From: Nemertoderma westbladi
Lineage: Eukaryota > Xenacoelomorpha > Nemertodermatida > Nemertodermatidae
DNA length: 64,000 nt
Assembly (NCBI GenBank): GCA_032718475.1
Contig: JAUCBJ010007284.1
Coordinates: 25,476 to 89,475, forward strand
Direction of reading: 5' to 3'
A program made the position numbers and the translations under genes. The notes under the pieces are model-generated. The model did not search any database and had not been told where the DNA came from. It worked only from the letters and a program-made list of their open reading frames with translations. Within the stretch, counting starts at the first letter, position 1. Every line of letters starts with the position of its first letter. This document shows, in pieces, positions 41,501 to 51,669 of the stretch.

Positions 41501-42762
41501 TCCTCTAGATTTTGTATTTCTCTATCGAACTGGGGTAAAGCTAGTTCTTTCACCGCTTGGACTTGTTGTTGCAGTTTACGTTTCTCCAAGCAATCGTAAG
41601 TTCCTTTTCCGATTTTCTGCCGAATAGCGTCCAATGCATTTCGTATCACGCTCTCTTCGACTTCTGTAACAGGTTGGATCGGAGGGAGGCCAGGACGGTT
41701 ATAGGGGTTAAACGGTGATATTAGATGACCGCGTCCTAGTCCAGCGAGGTAAGGTTGGCAAATATCTAACGAACCCACTACCGGAGTGCCACCAATCAAC
41801 TGTTCAGGTAACACTAGATCTTTGAACAGTGAGTACAGCTCGGGGGGATCCGTAATACTATTAGGATCGAGAGTTTGAGGTATCACTTGGGAATGAGGAG
41901 GTCTGACCGAGTATTCCGGAACTCTGATCATGGGTTTATTCAATGATTGCTTAAGGCGCGCGACCGTAGGTGATACGTCGAAAAGGTTTCGCTCGAAACT
42001 CCCATAAGTATATCGCGTAAAACTGTGTTTAGCGCAACGTCTCCGCGGATGTTTATGCCTTTCGATTTGCTGGTTAGGTCTAGGGCATTCGTCACAGTAA
42101 TACCAAAGACGCACGTCTTGAAGGGGAAACGCGGGTGATCGCTCTCCAGTTTTACAATATTCCTCCATCTGTTCGAAGCTATCTGGAACGACAGGTAGTG
42201 GTCGATCGGCGGTAAGATACATCATCGTAAAATAGAGCCGTTTGAGTTCCATCATAGGGTCTGGATGTATACCTTGAGGATATCGAGTTTCGAGGTTTTG
42301 TTGACTGGCAACATTGAGATAGGTCTCTCTTAGGAATTCTAGATAATCGTTGAAGTCGCTACGTTTATCAGGTTCTTCAACGTCTTCCCTTTCGAGTCTG
42401 TTTCGAATAGAGTTCTCGTGTTCTATTCTCGATTTATCGTTTCGACTCCGCTGGGTATGATATTTAAATAAAACCATTTCCCTTTCGGTGTCTAAATCGT
42501 CGGTGTCGTGTAAATCAATAGGATGACCAGTAGTCAAGAAGTCCATATACGTACCATTACGATGCGTATAGCGAGCGGTGAATTTTCTATAGTCCAATTC
42601 ACGCGTAAGTTGCTCCTGGGACATTGGCGGTTCGATATAACGACCATCATCCTCCGTAGTAGTTGGATCAGCGTCGCCGCGTATCAAGCTATCGACAAAC
42701 GCTTGCAAAGGTAGAGTATATCTCTCCCTGATACCAAGATCATCTTCTATTAATTCAGTCAT
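38509..42762 (-). CDS. BEL-3 ORF3: 1417-residue accessory protein, unknown function
   Basis: An intact frame lies between the spacer and the 3' LTR, on the same strand as pol. The ATG at 42762 (MTELIEDDLGIRERY) is conserved in BEL-1. Visible parts: an acidic N terminus; a Cys/His cluster C223-x2-C226, H236, H238, C243, H246; a Pro-rich middle; a Glu/Gln-rich coiled coil (about 405-480); a long region without recognised motifs; then C1109-x2-C1112, C1140-x2-C1143-x5-H1149-x4-C1154 and a classical zinc knuckle C1161-x2-C1164-x4-H1169-x4-C1174; and a Lys/Arg-rich tail. No signal peptide, membrane span, or protease, RT or integrase motif is seen, so an envelope origin is unlikely. Nucleic-acid binding, as a second Gag-like or accessory factor, is the best inference. 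I do not recognise the family. Confidence 0.85.
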   Translation of the reverse strand: MTELIEDDLGIRERYTLPLQAFVDSLIRGDADPTTTEDDGRYIEPPMSQEQLTRELDYRKFTARYTHRNGTYMDFLTTGHPIDLHDTDDLDTEREMVLFKYHTQRSRNDKSRIEHENSIRNRLEREDVEEPDKRSDFNDYLEFLRETYLNVASQQNLETRYPQGIHPDPMMELKRLYFTMMYLTADRPLPVVPDSFEQMEEYCKTGERSPAFPLQDVRLWYYCDECPRPNQQIERHKHPRRRCAKHSFTRYTYGSFERNLFDVSPTVARLKQSLNKPMIRVPEYSVRPPHSQVIPQTLDPNSITDPPELYSLFKDLVLPEQLIGGTPVVGSLDICQPYLAGLGRGHLISPFNPYNRPGLPPIQPVTEVEESVIRNALDAIRQKIGKGTYDCLEKRKLQQQVQAVKELALPQFDREIQNLEEDIERGRTYSLQEFLDERLQQQAEENQLEERHIELNEREEAALAQPEAQILVTDLYSKTILHPSMVPHFKDKLFATVQPQPVNTDLKSQELIADAPMLQCPPIEAARVDGVLVEPPDNRADLVRRMVHDVNICARPLPDSFYGIKDHPYYVNLKQYYMVKPEDPTHSLRFLPLINPLDLVELEQLQKHLDQLVKLNSFRKPYNISRIEKEILPPYNLDGFIKTRLVHWNLDVLFEEERIKRYGDVETYTTQCLKYRDLPNASECATLWHPVGMTLENATKEWNETLNVIEMYGVVTYDNEGSVPVGELGTTRMIHIRGLAGSTHVFTRVCSDVIDYSFETLTETQKKLRHGQFELAQRYVTDTERKPAMGIDGSMLPQPVLEMLFNERILKIGSAVYGDLQNDFRNMENIPYPFVDTQLIAPWAEGRGFFRTMYANTPSGITKVQRTSIGHLAFQEYGWNFKVGNPINYQQVYGDHYSRLYFDGPLTAPGAVYSFMSVPLRPSLAIYTIFENAALAGWLADVCSRTIRAHPLILGTKLAKLDEHNKFIRFECFRRFLTPFRNVDSQFKDRALTKLSLRDSAAEKLSSAGFAVFQDVCIQNLHSSVIQRPRIPTGYSVVEIQTVGPLTETDAPTSTMQLEDEPVCLEAEAIQPTASRSSDNDYVIEWYQGPQRLTAYDYRHANYVSRKRCRLCASRDHFTPLDSNVPCSYFLEQPMMEIYCAYCRLNNSHIFAVCPQFMTQCHYCQLKGHESYNCPFNRDLESVDEMITLRYIRAWEANADLHCESRHRYYPGRAYEGVYAFHPYLFASIEQKTRVPSYELMKRVGECISTKFVRKYLRNVNPNDITTYHLINFIRQDPEYGDIFVNSHPELQEVSRRPYEYRTRERELERTIKPRKFLTTHGPPTASVQTTRQGPVGAAVLRRALKAVRPRSTEVDINQPGTSTGGYTDRNPTPSDAIVLHPSPRSYSPPRKVARPKEKKTLASLKKLRKCRPRKKD

Positions 42763-44388
42763 ATCTGCTATACGAGTTCACCAATATTATAATGAGTTTA
42801 TATATTTGTTAGGCGAGCGGGCGTCGCTGCCTACTTCTCCTTTGCCCCCGGACAGTGTGAGATTCTCAGCGCCGATGTACCGCTGTCGCTGTACTTTCGC
42901 CAACGACGTAGCCGTACAACGACAACGATAACCGGCACAAGTCACTCCACTGTCCGTCCCAAAGGCTTAGATGTACTTCAGGTTTTCCTTGGAGAGTTAG
43001 GGCTACTTTCACGATTGCGACTAGCTACTGTAAACACACTTTAGCAGTAACATTCACCTATAAACTCACAAATACCACACAACTTGTCACAACTACGCAC
43101 ATTCGGGCCATTTGTCCGTTAGTCAATGCCTTCCAGAATGTCACTGTATTATTATGTATCCTTGGATACTAGCAGTGCGCTATTTATTCCCTATGCTATT
43201 CACTGGGACAAGCTTTCTATTGTTCTTTTAACTCAATTCTAATTCTAGCGTGGTTGTTGCTATGGTGACATTATGTAAAGCTAGCGGTAGAATTAGGGTA
43301 ATTCCAATGCATACAGATCTGGGATGTTATTTAATAGTAATTCTTTAATGGTCAATGTCCCGTTTTATACATGACTTTATGAATTTTATCGGCTATTGAC
43401 TATGTTTGGGAGACTTTCGCACACTCATACGCATAATAAGATAAATCTCCGCTCCCTTGATCTATTAATTAATGGAATTTTGGGAATGTTATAAAATGCA
43501 TAAAAATGGCAATTTATTAAATTCATTAAAAGGCATGAATTTAAATTTATTCCCTGAAATTTTATTATTTGATAATTAAATTGACATATTTTGATTCTAG
43601 AACATGTCTGGGGACACAAGATCCTTAATTCTATGAAAATTGTCTTTTTAAGAATATCGGTAAATGCTACGATATCTTAATTGACTAGAATGGTTGAAGG
43701 ATCTGAATTTTACAGATTTTGATTTATTAGATTTGCAAATATTAAATAATTAATATTTGAGATGGGCACCGATTTATTCCAGAACTTGTCTGGGGACGTT
43801 AACCACTGATTCTAGAATTTGTCTTTCAAGTATATCGGTGGGTGCCGCGATATCTTAATCGACTAGAATTACAGATGGTCAAAGGGTTTAACAGATTTAT
43901 TTTGCGTTATACGCTACTGTTAAAGGGACATCACGCTACTATATGTATTATTTAATATACGGTATGAGAGCAATATCGCACGAAGCAATGTCAGTGTGAA
44001 GAGGCAAGTCGTTTCCAAGGTCTACCCAGAGCTTGGTTTAGCCGAGACACGAGGATCTGAACTTTGCATTCCTAATACTCTGCCTACCAATAATACTTGA
44101 ATGTAGTAGTGGCTTTATTGTACTTTAATAAGTACGGACATTTCATCTTACTGTAGTTACGTATTTATAATATAATACGGACAGTAAGGAAAGAGAAAAA
44201 TACTTGTTTCTCACCGTCACACTAAATATAATATAAGTAATTACGTACGCAATAAACACGAATATATTGCACTATTCTACTAAATTAAATAAAACGATTA
44301 TAATAAAATTACATAGTAATACATACATAAATATAAAAATAATAAAATAATATAAAATAATAGAGTCACACGCCCACTCCGAATGATA
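42763..44388 (-). other. BEL-3 spacer between pol and ORF3
   Basis: This is the 1.6-kb counterpart of 4763-6384, conserved in sequence and length but without a coding frame. It keeps the internal repeat (TCTGGGGAC and GATATCTTAATCGACTAGAA blocks at about 43770-43870, and a diverged copy at 43600-43695) and the CGGACAGTG/CACTGTCCG inverted repeat (about 42851 and 42947). Conservation without coding suggests a regulatory role for ORF3 expression. Confidence 0.7.
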
Positions 44389-47300
44389 TTAAGTTGGGGA
44401 GCCCCTAGATGTCGGTTGGATTAGGGAAGTGTTCGTGGGAAGAGTTTCTTGCCTTCCATAGTTTCCGGAGAGCTCTCTGTCTCTTTCCAGTAAACATAAA
44501 CGACCCACTGGGCGGTTGAGCTGTTGAGTCTCAAAGACTATCCCTGGTTTCTTAAAGTTACGCCGCATGACGACGAGTTCTACTGATCGCACCAAACCAT
44601 CGCTCGAGATATGAGTCTCGATGATACGACCTATTTGCCATCGCTTACGTGGGAGATCGGGGTCCACAATAAGCACCATGTCTCCAGCGCTGACGTTTTC
44701 TTGCTGCGCAAACCACTTAGTTCGAAGTTGTAGAGTGGGCAGGTAATGTTTCTCGAAATGGTCAGCGAAACGACGGGATAGCAACTGCATAAGTTGCCAG
44801 GTTCGACGGCAGTACTCGTCTCCGTCTGTGATCTCCGATCGTGGGAGCATGGCTACGGGTTTCTTCAGTAGAAAGTGCGCGGGTGTTAGCGCTTCTAGGG
44901 AATCAGGACTTGAAGAGACTGGCATAAGCGGTCTTTCGTTGAGATAGGCGGCGATTTCCTCCATTAACGTCCGCAATAGTTCGTCGGTGAGATAAGCGCG
45001 ACAAGGTACAATAAAGTGGAACGCAATCTTCACGCTCCTAATCAATCTCTCCCAACTTCCTCCCCACCAAGGGGCGTTGGCGTCGTTGAAGGTCCAGCTA
45101 GACGCTGTTATCTTTAGCTGATCGTCCACCTGTCTTTTGTTCCAGTCCTTTACGTAAGCTTGAATTTCGTTGTTGGCGCCAATGAAGTTCGTTCCCTTAT
45201 CCGATCTCATCGTGTTACTAGTTCCGAAGCGAGCGATCTGTCGTCGTAAACTTAACACGAAGCTGTTGGTAGATAGATCGTTTACCATATCGAGATGGAT
45301 AGCTCTACAAGTCATACAAACGAAGATGACACACCATCTCTTGACTATAGTCCGGGCACGATATACTTCAATAGGGCCAAATAAATCCACACCGGTATTA
45401 GTAAAGGGTGGTTCATAGAAGCTTACTCTTTCCCTAGGTAATTCTGCCTCTCGCTGTGTTAAAGGCCTACTGAATGCTTTCCTACAGGGTATGCAGTTCC
45501 TAAGAACTTGGTTCAGAGCCCTACGGGGTTTATAAAAATAGTAGCGAGTTCGAATTTCGCTAAGAACTCGTTCTCTACCAGCATGGTACAGTTTGCTATG
45601 GACATCTACAATCATCTTGATTTGTATGTCAAGATTTCTAATGAGTATGGGAAACTTAGTGTCAAAGGATAATGGGGCGTTGGTAAGCCTGCCTCCAACA
45701 CGTATTAACCCATCTATCATGGTACTAGAGAAGCGATCCCTTAAGCGCATCTGCGGATTTCTTAACAACAGGAAATACTTATCGGAATCCTCATAGCATT
45801 GTAGGAGTCTCAGCATCTGTTTGTTGGTTTCATCATGCTCCTGGTAACTGATCTTCTCCTTCAGAAACCTGTCGGATATCTTGTATTTGGGAAGATCTTT
45901 AACAACATGGACTCGTGCAGATGTCGATGGAGCATCATCACTATTGGTCTTTGTCCCGGAGTAACGATGATGAAAACATCGTTTCAAATAGGTGACGGCT
46001 TTACAGAGCCGATTCCAGGAACTGTAGTGACGTATCGCTCTCTGCAGGAGAGGTGAGAGTCCTTGCGAGATATCTGGTATTCCAGATTTCCAATCCTTGT
46101 CACGGATTTCCAAGACTTCTTTATCCGTGGCGGTGGGTTTCTGATCCAAAGCATCATCTCCGGAAGTAAATAATACAGATAGATCAACCGCAGGTTTAAA
46201 CAATTTCGATTTACTTGCTCGAGTTTTAGGTTTAACTTTCTCCGCTCCCTTGGCCTGTCTGATCTCTGCTGTTGTGAGATGGGGAGGCCATTCTTCTTCT
46301 TCTCTGTAGAGGAAGTCGGGTCCACCTAACCATTCGGGAGTATTTACCAATTCCTTTGGAGTCGCTCCCCTGGAAGCGATGTCTGCTGGATTAATCGTTC
46401 CGGGGCAATGTCTCCATTGATCCATCGTCGTGCGACTAAGTATGATGGCTACTCTGTTGGTAACGAAGACGCTGAACTGACAGACTTCATTGGTTATATA
46501 CTCTAACACGAGTAAAGCGTCGGTCCAATAGACAGTTTTCTCTAATGGATAGTCAATCTGTTCTGTTACATTCCGGCCGATGGCTGTAGCGTATAGAGCC
46601 GCCTTTAACTCCGCTCGAGGAACTTTCAACTTGTTGTTGATTAATGCCTTAGAAGTAACCAAGGCGACTTTGATTCCATCCGGAGTTTCCACTCTTAGGT
46701 AGGCTACTATACCTATTCCCATATCGCTGGCGTCTCCAAACACATGGAGTTGATAGGAATACGTAGGGAGAACATGACCAAAATATGAACGGGAAATTAT
46801 AAAATCCTCGATAGCCGGCAGAGAATCTTCCCATTTCATCCACTTCTTTAATAATTCTCCCTTAAGTGGATCGTCCCATGAGTGGTTTTCAAGCCACATT
46901 TGTTGTACCAAACTCCGAGCAATCAATATAACTGGGCTAATAAATCCCAATGGATCGAAATAAGTGCTCAGTATACTTAAACAAATCCGTTTGGTTCGAA
47001 CTGGATTATCTCGCTGTTTTAGCTGGAAAAACAGGATATCTCTCTCTGTGTCCCATTTCAAGCCGAGTGTCTTGGTTTCTGGCAGATCATCTTTGATCAA
47101 ATCTAGATCTTTCGCCCCTCGATCTCCTGCAGGGATCGACTCCAGAAACTCACGGGAGTTGCTGGTGAATTTCGTTAATCGAAACCCACCTCTTTTTAAG
47201 CACTCTACCGTTCCTTTAGCGACCTCAATGGCTTCTTCAACTGATGGAAGGGACTTCAGATTATCGTCCATGTATATGTCCCGCTTGATGTTGTCGATCA

Positions 47301-48273
47301 CTTCCTTAGAGAAGGCTTCTCGGTTGTCGTCTGCAGTGGTACGCACTACCGAACAGGCGTTGGAAGGGCTTGAGATTATCCCAAAGGCCTGGATGGTCAT
47401 CCAGTACTCCACCGGTTTCTGGTTGAGGTCTCCTTCGGGCCACCACAGAAATCGTAGACTATCTCGATCCCTATCTAGCACCTTGACTTGTAAGAACATG
47501 CCTTCTATATCGGAGGCGAAAGCAATCGAATATTGTCTCAATCTTAAAAGAATTCCCAACAAAGATTGAAGTAAGTTGGGTCCGGGTAACAATTCAGAGT
47601 TAAGGGATTGACCCATGTAAAGAGCGGAGCCATCAAACACTACTCTCACTTCATGTGGTTTACCGGGTTTAGGAACGTAATGGTGAGTTAAGTAATACGT
47701 TCTTTCAGTCACAGGTGTTTCTTCCGGTACTCTCTCCGCGTATCCCTTACTAATAAATTTCTCCAGCTGTGTTTGATACATTTCTTTAGCTAAAGAATTA
47801 GCCGTAAGGCGTCGATGGAGTTGCGCGATTCTTTTTTCCGCCAAGGGTCTGTTATTGATGAACTTCGGTTCTCTCTTGCGGAAAGGTAGACCGACTTCAT
47901 ACCTACCTTGATCTTTGAGGAAACGTGTAGTTGTCTCTTGGATCTGCTTGGCCCTTTCCTCTTCCACCGATAAGGCTTTATTGTAGGAATTGGGCTCTAC
48001 CACCTCTTGCGTAAAGAATCGTACGGCATGTTCATCTCGAGTCTTGGCATTATAACGCTCAATGATGTCATTTAACTCGTCGTTATAAGCTTCCCGTTCA
48101 GATGGATAGAGAAGTTGACATAAGTTCACTTGGTTTTGCCAAGCCTCGTTTTCCTTAAGGAGATCGATGGTATTCTCCTCATCAAAAAGCTGGTGAACGT
48201 CGTCGTTATCTGAGGAGTATGGAGTTCCCTCAGTTAAATCGTCTCCCTCACTAGTATCAGTCTTCCCATTCAC
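44389..48273 (-). CDS. pol: BEL-3 Pol: RT, RNase H, integrase
   Basis: An open 1294-codon frame holds BEL/Pao RT (VFDGSALYMGQSLNSELLPG, YMDD at residues 334-337), RNase H (GDASDMG near 514), an HHCC finger (HAGRERVLSEIRTRYYF), the integrase core with D near 961 (GVDLFGP), D near 1023 (SDKGTNF) and E near 1074 (WERLIRS), and a DUF5641-like C terminus. All catalytic residues are present. In the family this is fused in frame to Gag-protease, but here a frame change near 48260 separates it from the protease. The ATG at 48273 is therefore nominal and the native product would come from a polyprotein. It is very similar to BEL-1 Pol. Confidence 0.92.
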   Translation of the reverse strand: MNGKTDTSEGDDLTEGTPYSSDNDDVHQLFDEENTIDLLKENEAWQNQVNLCQLLYPSEREAYNDELNDIIERYNAKTRDEHAVRFFTQEVVEPNSYNKALSVEEERAKQIQETTTRFLKDQGRYEVGLPFRKREPKFINNRPLAEKRIAQLHRRLTANSLAKEMYQTQLEKFISKGYAERVPEETPVTERTYYLTHHYVPKPGKPHEVRVVFDGSALYMGQSLNSELLPGPNLLQSLLGILLRLRQYSIAFASDIEGMFLQVKVLDRDRDSLRFLWWPEGDLNQKPVEYWMTIQAFGIISSPSNACSVVRTTADDNREAFSKEVIDNIKRDIYMDDNLKSLPSVEEAIEVAKGTVECLKRGGFRLTKFTSNSREFLESIPAGDRGAKDLDLIKDDLPETKTLGLKWDTERDILFFQLKQRDNPVRTKRICLSILSTYFDPLGFISPVILIARSLVQQMWLENHSWDDPLKGELLKKWMKWEDSLPAIEDFIISRSYFGHVLPTYSYQLHVFGDASDMGIGIVAYLRVETPDGIKVALVTSKALINNKLKVPRAELKAALYATAIGRNVTEQIDYPLEKTVYWTDALLVLEYITNEVCQFSVFVTNRVAIILSRTTMDQWRHCPGTINPADIASRGATPKELVNTPEWLGGPDFLYREEEEWPPHLTTAEIRQAKGAEKVKPKTRASKSKLFKPAVDLSVLFTSGDDALDQKPTATDKEVLEIRDKDWKSGIPDISQGLSPLLQRAIRHYSSWNRLCKAVTYLKRCFHHRYSGTKTNSDDAPSTSARVHVVKDLPKYKISDRFLKEKISYQEHDETNKQMLRLLQCYEDSDKYFLLLRNPQMRLRDRFSSTMIDGLIRVGGRLTNAPLSFDTKFPILIRNLDIQIKMIVDVHSKLYHAGRERVLSEIRTRYYFYKPRRALNQVLRNCIPCRKAFSRPLTQREAELPRERVSFYEPPFTNTGVDLFGPIEVYRARTIVKRWCVIFVCMTCRAIHLDMVNDLSTNSFVLSLRRQIARFGTSNTMRSDKGTNFIGANNEIQAYVKDWNKRQVDDQLKITASSWTFNDANAPWWGGSWERLIRSVKIAFHFIVPCRAYLTDELLRTLMEEIAAYLNERPLMPVSSSPDSLEALTPAHFLLKKPVAMLPRSEITDGDEYCRRTWQLMQLLSRRFADHFEKHYLPTLQLRTKWFAQQENVSAGDMVLIVDPDLPRKRWQIGRIIETHISSDGLVRSVELVVMRRNFKKPGIVFETQQLNRPVGRLCLLERDRELSGNYGRQETLPTNTSLIQPTSRGSPT

Positions 48274-48928
48274 TCACCTGGCAGACGCGCTCTTGCGGTA
48301 GTCTTTCTCTGAGTGTTCTTCGGGAAGGTCCAGTAAGGTACCAACCTACTCTAGTTCTTACCGCATAGGTCTGAAGTGGTTGCGGTTGAGCAGGTCGTTT
48401 CTCTAACGTCTCCAGCGCCTCATGCGCGTTTTGACCGATGAGTATTTGCACTCCAGGGTAATCGGTGTCGAATCTAGGTATTTCCATCTGCTGGGCGAAA
48501 TCGTCCTCATCCCAGTTATAAGGTTCCACTTGAGTGGTAGCGAAGTTCTTAATTGCTACCATTTTCACTGACCTTATGCTATGTTCTCCTAGTTCATCCT
48601 GGGGGGTGGACAACGCGCCTGCATAATAATCCACTGTTACTGTAGATTTCCAAACTTGCATAATGCCTGACATGTTTAGCTTAGTTCGGAACTTGGGTTG
48701 TCCAGCAAATATGTCCTCGGCTAGCTCTTTGTCGATGAATGTTCCTGTACTACCGGAGTCAAGGAGGGCGTTCACTATATAACTCCTTTTAGGTCCGTGA
48801 ACCCTTACCTGCACCACAGGAAACTCTTGGATCCCTACATTGGAAGATGGCGCTTTCCAAGATGGTTGTCGATCAGAAGTAGTTAGGGTGAGGTCGCTGT
48901 CCGTATCTTTTTCATATGTGAGTGCTCG
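48257..48928 (-). pseudogene. BEL-3 protease segment
   Basis: The frame follows the gag stop at 48931-48929 without losing phase: RALTYEKDTDSD, the WKAP linker, then a retropepsin-like domain with the intact active site LLDSGSTGTFID. It continues to RVCQVSEWED and ends at 48257 through a small indel relative to BEL-1, where the frame runs on into pol. Catalytic residues are kept, but the nonsense codon upstream and the frameshift downstream isolate it. Confidence 0.82.
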
Positions 48929-50440
48929 TTATACTGCGGTATTTATCATGTAACAGGATTCGTTTTCGTCGGAGAACTCGTCCGTATAGAATCCTTCCAT
49001 CTCAGATTGATCAGTGTCGTTCACATCACTGAATTGGACATGTAATTCGGAATCACTTACCTGATTCGGACTATTTCGCTCGAATTCAGCGTGCAACAAG
49101 ATATGATGTTTCGCACCGCACTTTGCACACCTTATGTCGGAGTAACAGGTTCGCCGTTGGTGTCCTTGTCTGAGGCAATTATAACATAACCGCTTATCCC
49201 ACATGACTTCTCGTCTCTCCGTTAATGATTTCTTCAGGAATTCATCACACATATTCAAACGGTGGGTCCCGTCACATAGCGCACATTTCGGTTTGATGTT
49301 ACTTACCTTATTTTGAATAACATTGTGCACACTCGTTCTTTCTTCGGGCTTTCTCACCTGAATTCTCTTAGGAGACGTAGGAGGAGTTTTTCTTACCTGT
49401 TCTCTCCGGTCATTGGATCGAGACTTGAATTTACTTACCTGGTCTTTAGGCGTTTTATTGACATAATAAGATCTTTCAGTGTCTTTCCCGCTATCCTCTC
49501 CTTGAGAGGTCTGGGTTTCGCCGTCGTCAGTATAACACACTGGTGTTACCTTTCTCCTAGAAACGGGTTTCTCACTTACCTTGTTTTCCGGTGTCTTCTC
49601 TCTAGACTGTTTTAGGAGTTGTAATTTCACTTCTCCATCTAAGAATGACATGAGATCAGCCATGGTAGGGTCTCGTCGTTGTTGTTCCATCATATATAAC
49701 ACTTTCTTATCCCAGCGTGTACCTACTCCACCCTTCGGTAAAGTAGAAGCCACGGCTCCAATAACCATAGAACTCTGATATTCATGAGACTTACCTAACC
49801 AATCTAATTGTCTACAGATCTCTTGAATCTCATCAGAAAACTCTATTATCCCGCTGCTAATGAACTTTCGGGGCGCTACTAATTTTGCATACAAATATTT
49901 AGCTATGTTATTCCTATTACCATACCTGATGTTTAGTGTATCCCAAACTTGTCTTAATCCGTCTGGATGTCCAATAAACTTTAACGCCATTAACTTGGGA
50001 GATCCTTCCAAACACTCGATGAGGAATCTAAGTTTCTCTCCATTAGATAGTACAGAGTTCTGAATGTTATCTTTATAATATTCATTAAAAGGTAACCATT
50101 TCATCTCATCTCCATTGAACTTGACTATCTCTCCCACCTTTACCGCTTGCCGGGCTTCAGTTCTAGCCATTTGACGCGTAAAACTTTCTTGGGCCATCGT
50201 GTTATTTAATATCGAGTTATCGGTATATAAATTTCTCGGATTATAATCAGGTCTATAGGGAATATCACTATCAACAGGTCTATAATTACCCTTAATAGGG
50301 TTTACTATAGGAGTTTCTACTTCGCTAGCAGTATATATGCGTGTAGGCTCCACACCTTGCGCATGAGATACTTCAGACCTAACAGGTTGACACATTGTTA
50401 CAGAGGGTGGTGATATACCCCTTTGTAAATTTACTAACTT
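48929..50440 (-). pseudogene. gag: BEL-3 gag, C-terminal part
   Basis: After the foreign insert the frame gives MCQPVRSEVSHAQG, a region before the capsid, a capsid-like domain (NEYYKDNIQ, RFLIECLEGSPKL), a charged linker, and three zinc fingers: CALCDGTHRLNMC, CYNCLRQGHQRRTC and CAKCGAKHHILLH. The third is intact here, unlike in BEL-2. A TAA at 48931-48929 replaces the TAT of NTAVYRA and cuts Gag from protease. Confidence 0.83.
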
Positions 50441-51669
50441 CGCTTACGTCCTTCTGGGCTCCTCCCCGAGGCGCACCCACAAGGCGGACGCTTTTCCACT
50501 ACCCTTGGGGCCAGTCCGACTCCGTTTTTATCAGACCGGGCCAGAGGGTAGCCCGATGCTTCCCGGGTTCAATTTTCAATCCCCCGATCACACCGGCACA
50601 GCTCGTCGTGTGTAGCCGAATAGCACCAAGTTCGCCTACTGTCAACTTACTGTGGCCTGACTGTACATTGAGCCAACTCAGAGAGTCAACCGGCGGGTGG
50701 ACCAGTCGATAGCGATCGAGCATCAAGGTCGCCCTTGAGCCAAACCGACGGTCTTGTCCCAAGTGGGCTTGCGCTACCCAACATGGAATATTGACCGTTT
50801 TCACCCGCCTCGCCGGCAGTATTGAGGGGAAGTCGGTTCCGCCAACAATACTGACTAGCTTAAAAGCTAAGAACAAGTCACCACTTACCAGTCACAATGG
50901 TAAACACAAAATCGGACACATACCATGCACACACAGAAGACATAATCGGGAAAGACAAAATCGGTGACAAAATCAGAGGGGACAAAATTGTATCGACTAA
51001 TAAAAAAGCCGAGAGTACCTTATTTTGCCGTCAGGGCAAAATAACTTTGTGTGCACAAAGTATGCTGGGGCGCAGTAAAGATATGGTCCTACTAATAACC
51101 GGCGGCGACTGAACCAACCGGCAAGGTTTCCCACACTCACTCGCAGTGGCCATACACACACTCACGTATACCACGTACACACACAAACCACAGATTCCAG
51201 AGTATCATTCACTCGGACCACACTACAACACTAACCCCTCCTTGCAGCCGATATTCCGGGTGCCACCTCCATTCCAATAGTAGTACCAACAGAATCATCA
51301 GAAACCTGTCCATTCCGATGCAACACCTCCATTCCAATAGTGCTACCCTGGGAAACGACACGTTTTGGCAACCGATCGGAGACAGTAAAGAGTCTGGTCA
51401 ACTCATACATACCAAACATAGACCTACCACATAGACCACATAAACCACAGATCGCACTAAGCCACCACCCCTACTGTGTACAGGACTGGCAGTACGGCAA
51501 CAGGCCGACTAGACGGTACCACGGCACCATGTTAATTCATGGTTCGCGAGACACGAGGGCCTTCAGTAACTCCCCTGCACTATATAGAGTATTTAACGTG
51601 CCCCCAGACCCTCACGAGTCCGCCGCCGCCTGTTCGCGACACCCCTATAGAGACCTCACCTCTTTGGGT
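50441..51669. mobile_element. 1.23-kb foreign insertion in BEL-3 gag
   Basis: BEL-2 gag runs ALERDKLVNIQRGIPPPP with no gap; BEL-3 is interrupted between the TTTACTAACTT and ATCACGTTCT flanks. The insert is GC-richer than the BEL-3 leader, has CA-rich stretches, a direct repeat CACCTCCATTCCAATAGT (about 51266 and 51326) and GACAAAAT repeats near 50955-50990. No terminal repeats, clear target duplication or coding frame were found. It could be a solo LTR-like or non-autonomous element, or captured host DNA. Confidence 0.6.

Noticed and set aside
38509-42762. ORF3 as a retroviral-type envelope gene
   Set aside because: No signal peptide, membrane anchor, furin-like site or fusion-peptide-like stretch is visible; zinc-knuckle clusters and a basic tail point elsewhere.
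51580-51669. Extra 30 C-terminal residues of the 760-codon gag frame as real protein
   Set aside because: They come from read-through into the foreign insert; BEL-2 gag has different sequence there.
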